64,000 nucleotides of DNA from Poa pratensis (taxonomy: Eukaryota; Streptophyta; Magnoliopsida; Poales; Poaceae). The notes beneath the pieces are model-generated. The model ran no database searches. It was not told where the DNA came from and was given only the letters and a program-made list of their open reading frames with translations. Shown here piece by piece: positions 55,141-64,000 of this stretch. How positions within the stretch are numbered: position 1 is the stretch's first letter; every line of letters starts with the position of its first letter. The translations under genes were made by a program, and so were the position numbers. The stretch is taken from assembly GCA_947311845.1 (NCBI GenBank), contig CAMZMU010000069.1, positions 14,030,891 to 14,094,890 of the forward strand, read 5' to 3'.

Positions 55141-56878
55141 TCACAAATTAGCAAAAACTTCACGATAGACAATATTCTTTGTTTGAGAAGTAGGTTCTCC
55201 ATTTTCATCCAAAGCAAGAATTTTGAGTCCTTCCTTGGACGTCACTCGTGATATAGCTACATAAAATTGACCATGAGAAAACACCGGCTTTGGCAAATAA
55301 ACACCGACCTGTTGAAGTGTCTGACCCTGACTTTTATTAATTGTCATTGCATAACATATGCGAATTGGGTACTGACGTCGCTGTAGAGTAAAAGGCCATC
55401 TTCTAGATGGTGCATATAAAACAATTCTTGGTATGCATACACGATCTCCAACATTAGATCCAGTCATGATTTTAGCTTCAAGAACCCACTGACCCAATCT
55501 TGTGACCAGCAAGCGAGTACCATTGCAAAGACCAATAGACTGATTAATGTTCCGAAGTAGCATAATTGGAACACCTACTTTCAAAGCAATTCTATGTTGC
55601 GGAAAATTAGGAGGTTCAATTTTGTGTAAAAATTCAGGAGGGTATAATAAATCCGCATCTGCTACATGATCCAACGTTTTGCAAATAGCGTCACAGCTCT
55701 CAAATACCACCTCTTCTCCTGGAACAGCATCAAAAAGCATGTCGTTGATTGAATTAGCCAGCTTATTAGTTGGACATATTATAGCTCGCTGGGCCAAGTA
55801 AGAGATATCATCATAGTTTGCTTCAAAAGAATTGTATGTCGCATTGATGAGCGATGAAACATAATCAGACGGCGGCAGCAATGCAATATCAGGTGGCAGT
55901 GTGAGCCATGATGGAGTGGACTCACCTTCTCGAATATCCATCGGCACGGATCCATCTCCCACTGTCAAAACCCAGCGTGCAAATGTATCTAGCTGAATCT
56001 TTTCATTCTCAGACAAATTGGGGTTAGACAACCTCATGTTTCTTTCAAGTTTAGAACTGTGACATGATGCCAAAGAGGGGACATAATGAGAGATGAATTA
56101 ACAATTTCGCATCTTGTTGCACCCTCTACAACAGGAAGAACTTGACGGAAATCTCCACCAAGCACTACTGTTTTTCCACCAAAGGGAAGACCTCTTCTGG
56201 AATTGTCATCCGCAGAAAGAACATCTCTCATGCTTCTATTAACAGCTTCAAAACAACGTCTATGTGTCATCGGTACCTCATCCCATAAAATCAATGATGC
56301 CTTTTTGACTAACTCTGCTAGATTGGTGCCTCGTGACATGCTGCACATAGTTTGCTCACTAACATCAAGTGGAATTCTGAACCGAGAATGAGCAGTTCGC
56401 CCTCCTGGAAGCAACATAGAAGCTACACCAGAGGAAGCAACAGCCAAGACAATATGGTCGTCTGCTCGCAATGCAGTAATGATAGCATTCCAAAGGAATG
56501 TTTTTCCCGTGCCTCCGTGACCAGAGATGAAAAACAACCTTCCAATCGAACCGGTGGCTGCAGCAACAACCTGATCATAAATGTTTAACTGTTCTAAGTT
56601 AAGCTTTCCATGAAGAGAAGAAGTTGTAGATCGAATATCATCCTTGTTATACTGCATCTCTTCAATAACCAATCTGTTTCCAAGTATTCTCGCACCATGC
56701 AAGGAAGCAGTAGATATGTTAAAACTTTCCAAAGAATAACCATTTCTGCTGAACATGATAGAAAGCTCTTGCAAAAGATGAACTTGCATATATTGTGGAG
56801 GGATGGCTAAATCAGCATCATTGAGATCACGACGAATTCGAGCCACCAAATCATCTGTCATGTATGTTGAGTACTTAT
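55141..56878 (-). pseudogene. Helitron helicase, C-terminal (PIF1-like) part
   Basis: On the minus strand the frame from 56878 reads KYSTYMTDDLVARIRRDLND and continues into a PIF1-family helicase: Walker A GHGGTGKTFLW (near 56510), motif II LILWDEVPM (near 56280), motif III GGDFRQVLPVV (near 56140), and the terminal [10 protein letters not shown]...[10 protein letters not shown] block (55240-55350). The stop is at 55141-55143. Around 56034-56073 the frame shifts by one base (VLNLK in one frame, RNMRLSNPN in the next). The 5' part of the same gene is at 61778-64000, beyond the LTR insertion. In an intact Helitron this domain unwinds DNA during rolling-circle transposition. Confidence 0.92.
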
Positions 56879-59449
56879 TGAAAGGACACGGATGACGCCT
56901 AGAGGGGGGTGAATAGGCGATTAAAATTCTTTGCGGTTTATGCTTGAATAAATGCGGAATAAAACTAGCGTTTAATTTATCAAGCACGAAACCTAAACAA
57001 GCTAGGTTAACCTATGTGCACCAACAACTTATGCTAAACAAGATAAGCAAATATGTGATAGCAAGATATATTCCTTCAAGCTCGATGGCTATCACAAAGT
57101 AAATAGCATAAGTAAGAAGCTCGGGTATAGAAATACCGAGGCACTTGGAGACGATGATTTATCCCGAAGTTCACTTCCCAATGGAAGCTACGTCTCCGTT
57201 GGAGCGGTGCGGAGTCACAAAGTGATCCCCGAATAGCCGTCAAATGGCACACCGTAATCTCCTTCGTGCCTCCACCAATACGGAGTGCCACAAACCACTA
57301 TGGGACACTTGAGGGTGGTCACCGTACCCGTACAAGGATGAGGCACACTCCACAACTTAATTGGAGGCTCTCACCGAATTCCCGCGGCTCCCAAAGCCAC
57401 AAGAATCACAAGGTTGGGGCGCGACTCCACAACTTAATTGGAGGCTCCCAACTATCCCGCGAGCCACCAAAACTCCGAGATCAACAAGGACCGTCTAGGG
57501 CACTCCAAGTACCCAAGAGGACAAGCTCTAGGGCACCCCAAGTACCCAAGAGTAACAAACTTCTCAACTTCGATTTCCACGTATCACCGTGGAGAACTCA
57601 AACCGATGCAACCGATGCAAGAAGGCAAGACCACTAGAAGTGGTCAAATCCTTCACTCCCAAATCCTACCAAAAGCAACTAATGCTTGTGGGGGGAGAAG
57701 AGAGGAAGAACAAGGAAGAACTCAACAAATGGAACTTCAAGATCACGATCTACTAGGTTCCCCTCACTTAGAGGAGGAATGGATTGGATGAATATGTAGA
57801 TCTAGATCTCCTCTCAAATTCCCTCAAAGGTATGCAAGAATCATGGGAGGGATTGAGAGGAAGGCAAGCTTTTCCAAAGGTCAACAATGGAGGAGAGAGA
57901 GGGGAAAAGCTAGCTCAAGAGAAGAGAACCGTTGGGGAAGAAACCCCCTTAAATAGGTCCTCTCAAAAATCTGCCCGTTGCAGACGAAAAAGGCCGCATC
58001 GGTAGTACCGGACCGATCCCGGTAGTACCGAGCCGCGTTGACTCGAGGAAGAACGAAGGCCAGTCAACGCTCCCTGACTCGGCGCGCAACGGTAGTACCG
58101 GACCACCTGGCCCGGTAGTGCTCCCTTCCTGGTAGTACCGTGCCACTACCGGGGCAACTACCGGGTTAAAACTTCGAGAGGCAGAGAGCCATTCGGAGAT
58201 GCGGTACTGGGCCCGGTACTGCCCGCGGTAGTTCCGCAAGGGGTAACCCGGTAGTACCGGGCGAGGGTCGGTACTACCGGCCTAAGAAGAAACTGCAGAA
58301 CCAGGAAAGGAGAACCGCAATAACTTTTGCAAGGAAGCTCCAAATGAGATGAATCCAAATATTAAGGGTCACAAATATAGAGGGGATACCACACATGAGA
58401 AGGTGTGGACCCTATCTCGAAGGTGGACCGATAATATTTCCAACCAGAAAACGCAACAAGTTTTTCATACGAAATCCGTTTTCTGAGAACTTGGGCTTGT
58501 CATGAAGATCACAACAAGCACCAAAACCCAACAAGGAGAAAATCCAAATAAGAACCAAGAAAGATGATGAAGGCAAGTATGCAAAGGTTTGAGCTCTCTC
58601 CAACTGATACGCTAAAGCTCAATCGAGAGCCCCTCTTGATAGTACGGTATCTATCCTATAACCCGGTCTCCCAACTAGTACCACGAGACCGGTAAAATAG
58701 AAACCCTATCATACATTTGCCTTGCGCATTCCACTTGAGCTAGATGACGTCGATCTTGATCTCTTCAAGTGGACCACCTTTCTTGATTGCGCTTCGCTTG
58801 GTGAAGACTCAAACATTGATCCCCCATACTCCACTATGGGAGAGCCTCTCTTAGGCACATCTTCACATGAACATTATCTCTAAATGGGTGGCAAGCTTCA
58901 AGCTTAGGATTTCTTCGAGATGCTCCACTTGAACTTGCGCTTCTCAACATTGATGACGATCACCACTTAACGTCATCGATCATGGGCCATATGAAATCTT
59001 CATTTGATGCAATCCCATGGAAAGATACCTAACCACACATAAATGCTACACACATATCATGGGTTAGTTCACAAAGCTATATGGACAATTGCTTACCATA
59101 CCAAGAGATACATGATCCCACTTGGTACATCTTGTAGCTTTGTGTTGATCAATACTTGATCAACCTTGTATCTTTTCTTCTCTTTTCAATAGATGATGTC
59201 TTGAAGATAACCATGAATGATCACATAATTCTTTTCTTCAAGACATACTTGCAATATGCTCAACTCGATGATCTTGATGCCAAATACTTCATTATATCAA
59301 TATATTCATGGCATCAACCTTGAATCCAACATATGGAGTTCAAGCATGGTCTATGGACAAACACTACAAGTAAAACTCAATGCAACCATTAGTCCATAGG
59401 GATTGTCATTAATTACCAAAACCACACATGGGGGCGCCATGCCCTTTCA
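56879..59449 (-). repeat. 3' LTR of the Sirevirus-like element
   Basis: In element orientation it begins TGAAAGGGCATGGCGCCCCC and ends CCTTTCA. It is homologous to the solo LTR at 4720-7206. A palindrome cluster with CGGTAGTACCG cores spans 57990-58290. Confidence 0.95.
57990..58290. repeat. CGGTAGTACCG palindrome cluster
   Basis: Copies of GGTAGTACCG or its variants occur about ten times in 300 bp (for example at 58000, 58020, 58090, 58130, 58250, 58270). Their position in the LTR corresponds to the cluster at 5796-6192 of the solo LTR. Confidence 0.8.
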
Positions 59450-61023
59450 ATCTCCCCCATTTTGGTAATTGATGACAATCTCTTTTACAAGGGTTTATAT
59501 AATGAATTAAGCAACTATGCAAATCAACGAGCATAGATGCATGAGCATGAAAAAAACAAAAGCATAACACCAAATTCCCTTAAACCCTATAAAACTTCTC
59601 CCCCATTGGCATCCATTTCCAAAATGGGCGAAAAAAATCTTAGAAGGTCAATATAGTATGAGCTCCCCCATAACGTGTGCATTTCTCAAAATATGAGTGG
59701 AATCAAATACACATATCCAATGACGAATAGTTGGAGAGAGCACAAACTATATTGAGGATCCAAAGATTGCAAAAGAATGATATGGAAAAACTTTTTACAA
59801 TTTTCCAAATAAAAAGTGAACAATCAAAAAGATCCAACTAACCAAATAAACACAAGATATTATGATTTGAGCAAAAGAGTGTTTTTAAAAGAAATAGAGG
59901 AGCTCCCCAATATTTGTACACAATTTAGAATTATTGTATTTGAATACAAGGTGTACAAACATGGAATCCTCACTCCTTCAGTATCCTCTAAAACACAAAA
60001 TCAAATGGATTCACAAGCTCAATAAGATGCAAAAGAAAAACAAAGCTTGTGTCATATCCCAAGGTGAAGATTATTGGCTTGTAAAGACACGCATGAGGTT
60101 AAGGATATTCACCAAGATGAGTGCACCAAGATGTGATAAAATAGGATATGCACTCATAGGATATAATTTTTTTTCAGGGTCACAAGGAATAAAAGGAATA
60201 AAGATGTGACACCAAAGAAATAGGATATCAAGTAAAGATGTAACTCTTCTCATGTATATAAGTTTCTAAGTAGACGACAATCATATGATATATATCCACA
60301 CAGAAATTTGTATACACAAAATTAGTTAATAAGAAATGAAACAAGATATCCACAAGAGAAGTCATATAATATACACATATGATATTTGTGTAGGATCATA
60401 GCCCATAGCTCAATGATTTCATATTGTGTAATAATGAACTTTAAATTCAACCTCAAAACAAGAATCACAAATATTACCAAGGGAAAAAGAGATAGTTGGG
60501 ATGCATTGAGGAAAGCAACAAGTATCATAAGAGCCAAATAGAATTTGCAATAGCTATAACAAAGGCAAATAAATACTTTTCATGCCATGATGGAACCTAC
60601 ACAAGGTTCAATGCTATAAAAGTATGCATGAGGGTGGATACTTATTACCGAGATGACATAGGGTTGATGTAGTAGATAAGAGTTTATCAACCATCCTATC
60701 TTGGCTTCAATAAGCATGTGGTGAAGACACTTTCATTGTAATGAGACAAGCATCCAATGCATCTCCATGTACCTAAAACACATTCAAGTAAAATTGTTCC
60801 CAAACTAATTGGGTCCAAGTAGTTAGTCAAACTACAATATATAGAAGGAACTCCACATAAATATGTGCATATAGATATGAAATTGAATTTCATGCACATC
60901 TTAGCCGATTTAGGATTCCGTGGAGTTTCCCCTATATATTGGCACAAAGAAGGAAAGCATGCCATAAAATAAACATGGAGTAGATATGCATGCCTATGAC
61001 CTTCAATAACCAAAGGGAGATAC
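59450..61023 (-). other. Internal remnant of the Sirevirus-like element with repeated polypurine tracts
   Basis: In element orientation, AAAATGGGGGAGAT touches the 3' LTR (59450-59465 reversed), the functional polypurine tract. Similar GGGGGAG tracts recur upstream, read on the minus strand at about 59599-59610, 59664-59674 and 59901-59910 (shorter). The rest is AT-rich and non-coding. No reverse transcriptase or integrase is left. Confidence 0.75.
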
Positions 61024-61777
61024 AATAGAAACCCTATCATACCTTTGCCTTGCGCATTCCACTTGAGCTAGATGACGTCGATCTTGATCTCTTCAAGTGG
61101 ACCACCTTTCTTGATTGCGCTTCGCTTGGTGAAGACTCAAACATGCTCCCCCATACTCCACTATGGGAGAGCCTCTCTTAGGCACATCTTCACATGAACA
61201 TTATCTCTAAATGGGTGGCAAGCTTCAAGCTTAGGATTTCTTCGAGATGCTCCTCTTGAACTTGCGCTTCTCAACATTGATGACGATCACCACTTAACGT
61301 CATCGATCATGGGCCATATGAAATCTTCATTTGATGCAATCCCATGGAAAGATACCTAACCACACATAAATGCTACACACATATCATGGGTTAGTTCACA
61401 AAGCTATATGGACAATTGCTTACCATACCAAGAGATACATGATCCCACTTGGTACATCTTGTAGCTTTGTGTGTTGATCAATACTTGATCAACCTTGTAT
61501 CTTTTCTTCTCTTTTCAATAGATGATGTCTTGAAGATAACCATGAATGATCACATAATTCTTTTCTTCAAGACATACTTGCAATATGCTCAAATCGATGA
61601 TCTTGATGCCAAATACTTCATTTATCAATATATTCATGGCATCAACCTTGAATCCAACATATGGAGTTCAAGCATGGTCTATGGACAAACACTACAAGTA
61701 AAACTCAATGCAACCATTAGTCCATAGGGATTGTCATTAATTACCAAAACCACACATGGGGGCGCCATGCCCTTTCA
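61024..61777 (-). repeat. 5' LTR, first 754 bp only
   Basis: It aligns with 58696-59449. The missing part (the rest of the LTR) was removed together with the adjacent internal region. Confidence 0.95.
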
Positions 61778-64000
61778 CTTATCAAGAAGCCTCTGTGCAT
61801 TGATGACACAACAGAAAGCACAACGGTCATAAACAAATGTCTCAGCTGAAAAGAAGAAGCCCATGCAATAGCTTCATCGAAAAGAAGGAACCATTCGTTG
61901 TCGTCACCCACAAATCCACAAGCTTGGCAAGCCTCCTTGAAAGAGCCATATAAAACGCCATTGTGATTTTTAAGGTCAGCAAAGCTTGTAGCTCCTGGTA
62001 CCTTGGTTAGCAGCAGCCGCAAGAAAAAAAGCTGATTTGTTGTGGGATAACAATTGTAGATCCTTCCGATGGGTACAACAAACTTTCCCTCCTTTTGAAC
62101 CCTCCTTTTCCATTTTTTAGATTTACCATCCCACCTCCACTTGGATGGAAAGTCTTGGTATGTTAAGGAGCGGGCATCAGGATAACGCCGTTAGTAGCAA
62201 ACCACTCTGCCAACATTGTCTTGTATCTGTCCGGGTTGTCCACAATGTCGGCAAGGCTATCGTCTTCATGGTAGATAATTCTGTTCATGTTGGGAAGGTG
62301 CACAGTCAACCTTTCGACAGTTGGCTCACGAACATGTATGTCATAGGCAAACGTCCGCCAACACGGCTCACATGTTGACAGGTACCTATAAAGGGGCAAG
62401 ACATACATATAAATCACCCAAAAAGGTAGCGGTGACAAAAAAGTAGAAAATTGCAGAAATTAGTCATCGGAGAACCATACCAGCATTTAGCATAATCACT
62501 TATTTCATTCCTTCCTGCAGTCTGGGTACCTGCAATCTCATACATGGAGTGCAAACGCGCATGGGCCATGTCAGGACCTTTTGCAAGGTATTTGAATAAA
62601 TATTTGAGTAGATTTGTCTTGTTGCACCACTCAACATTGATATGAGCAAGGAACCTTTTGAGCAACGCCATATTGTGCGGAACTATCCACCTATTGTCCA
62701 ACTGGTGTCCGTTTTTTGTAACGTAACGACCATTATTGGACTGACGGTACACAGGAAAACTGAATCCATCGACTGTAGTTTCTTCATTAAATTCTTTTGG
62801 ATAATGCTTTGAACATTTGCCATCTTTCATGCACGGCGCGTGCGGATTATATGAACCACATGGACCATGCACCATAAACTCCTCTACTAATGCATAACCA
62901 AGAGTATCATCGCGGTAATCGGGAATTTCAGCTGAAATATAAGAATCTATGGTCGCTGGAGTAGGATCATCCGTGTCGATGTCTAGCCACACCAATGAAT
63001 GTATATGTGGAAGTCCTCTTTTTTGAAACTCAACTACATATAAATCTGGGGGAAAAAAGGCAAAATAAAATGAACACTGCCAAAACAGCTTTGGAAACAT
63101 TAGTTAAATAGGTGCAATAGTACAATGATGAGGTAATAACCAATGGGACAGTACAAACAGGAGACCGAGATATCATACACTTGAAGAAAATCAGGAAGGG
63201 AAAACAAAACATGGAGCAGGAAATAATTCTGCCAAAACAGCTTCAAAAACATTAGTTAAGTACATGCAACGGTACAATGATAAGGTAATAAGCAATGGAA
63301 CGGCACAAACAGGAGATAGAGATATTATACACTTAAAGAAAATCAAGAGGGAAAAGAAAACATGGAACAAAAAATAATATGACATCGTAAGACAAACACT
63401 TAATAGAACAAACATTTGAAATATAATCCGCGGACTGAAATTAAATCATGAAAGCATACAACTCGTGGTTCTAAAGAAACCATAAAATGGCACAGTACAG
63501 TGGGAGAGAAATAATCAGTTAGATAACATAAGCCAGAAGGTAGAGCAGCGTACAACAAAAGAATACTGTATGGAAGAATAGAGCACGAATACAGACAATA
63601 ATGTAGCACTATATCACCAACGGCCGACAGGGTAAACAACTCGAAAAGAATGAATAGATATAAATGGAACATAGCGGGACGTAAATAACATATGTTAGAA
63701 TTTACGCAGGAACATACATGCATTCACAGGATCAAAAAAAATTCCCTTCCTAACTCCTTTCCTGAACTCATTAATCTTCATCTTGAACACACGAGTTTCA
63801 ATATCTGGTCCGTCTGAATGAGTTTGTCCAGGCTCAAGAAGCAGTGCCTCAGTTATCTCATCCCACTTCGGATTGCATGTAAAGGTGACAAAAAGGTCTG
63901 GAGCTCCACAAACACGACAAATAGCCATTCCATCCTGATAATTCTGAATCATATATCGAGGCCCCCTGTGTAGCTGGAATGCAACATATACTCGACACCA
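61778..64000 (-). pseudogene. Helitron Rep/helicase gene, N-terminal and middle part, runs off the window
   Basis: Minus strand. A first exon piece from the window edge to 63718 encodes the start of the Helitron-like N domain (VCGAPDLFVTFTCNPKWDEI). Intron 63717-63046. Exon 63045-62481 holds the HUH motif in FQKRGLPHIHSLVWLD, a Cys/His stretch (HAPCMKDGKCSKHYPK) and the Tyr motif YLFKYLAKGPD of the rolling-circle Rep. Intron 62480-62396. Exon from 62395 holds YLSTCEPCWRTFAYDIHVRE, then a one-base break near 62190 (..FATN then RRYPDARSLTYQDFP), then IGRIYNCYPTTNQ, and a second break near 61815 before NAQRLLDK, where the LTR element enters. Rep nicks and joins DNA in rolling-circle transposition. 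The copy is dead: at least three frameshifts including the C-terminal part, plus the insertion. Confidence 0.92.

Larger units (their letters stand above)
56879..61777 (-). mobile_element. Sirevirus-like Copia LTR element, internally deleted, inserted in the Helitron gene
   Basis: It reads on the minus strand. A full 3' LTR (56879-59449, 2571 bp) and the first 754 bp of the 5' LTR (61024-61777) are present, flanked by a perfect duplication CTTAT (56874-56878, 61778-61782). 59450-61023 is the 3' part of the internal region. The rest of the 5' LTR, the primer site and gag-pol are deleted, with a join at 61023/61024. The overlapping 754 bp of the LTRs differ by eye at only about four substitutions and three small indels, so the insertion is young. 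Removing the element and one CTTAT restores the Helitron frame locally (LLDK then YSTYM). The lineage call is inference from the palindromes and polypurine tracts. Confidence 0.93.

Noticed and set aside
1..64000. CRISPR arrays, bacterial operons, tRNA or rRNA genes
   Set aside because: Regular short repeats with unique spacers are absent; the only short-period arrays are the AT-rich minisatellite and the LTR palindromes. No tRNA cloverleaf or rRNA stretch was recognised by eye; a covariance-model scan would be needed to exclude small tRNAs.

Overview
This window is nuclear DNA from a grass, almost certainly a Triticeae species (wheat, Aegilops or barley group). The evidence is GT-AG split genes of monocot type, Stowaway MITEs with TA target sites, nested LTR retrotransposons, Helitron and hAT remnants, and a plastid psaB fragment lodged in the nucleus. 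I infer no bacterial or viral content. All gene models were built by hand from reading frames and splice signals. Three of them close as complete multiples of three with family-typical lengths: HPGT-like 347 aa, GT47 464 aa and QCR8 72 aa.

Layout. 1-9.7 kb is mainly transposon. It starts with hAT-type fragments. It then has a complete but non-coding LTR element (1903-7780, TSD CCCGG), which carries a solo LTR of a Sirevirus-like Copia family (4720-7206, TSD CTACC), and ends with another hAT fragment. 12.4-14.2 kb holds an intact four-exon 2-oxoglutarate/Fe(II) dioxygenase, followed by a LINE RNase H fragment and a MITE. 15.5-25.4 kb is an LRR receptor kinase of the PEPR-like type. Its inferred leader intron contains a 5.1-kb Copia element with identical 85-bp LTRs, and its kinase domain carries a one-base frameshift. 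26.2-30.1 kb is a 12-exon GT31 galactosyltransferase (minus strand). 33.4-35.1 kb is a four-exon GT47 exostosin-type glycosyltransferase, followed by a duplicated copy of its 3' end. 36-43 kb is AT-rich and repetitive: a 1-kb minisatellite, several MITEs and a plastid insertion.

43.9-45.4 kb encodes QCR8 of respiratory complex III (minus). 45.5-49.7 kb has LTR and DNA-transposon pieces. 49.8-53.5 kb is a 12-exon plastid-type cystathionine beta-lyase (minus) whose transit-peptide region is out of frame with the enzyme. 55.1-64 kb is a Helitron Rep/helicase gene (minus, running off the window). It is broken by frameshifts and by a young, internally deleted Sirevirus-like LTR element at 56879-61777 (TSD CTTAT).

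The host genes are ordinary single genes rather than one pathway. Two Golgi-type glycosyltransferases (GT31 and GT47) lie head to head 3.3 kb apart. I did not find a convincing new biological system. The most useful leads are the short-LTR Copia inside the receptor-kinase leader intron, the Sirevirus-type LTR palindromes and repeated polypurine tracts, the higher-order minisatellite, the duplicated gene 3' ends, and the frameshifts in two otherwise intact genes.
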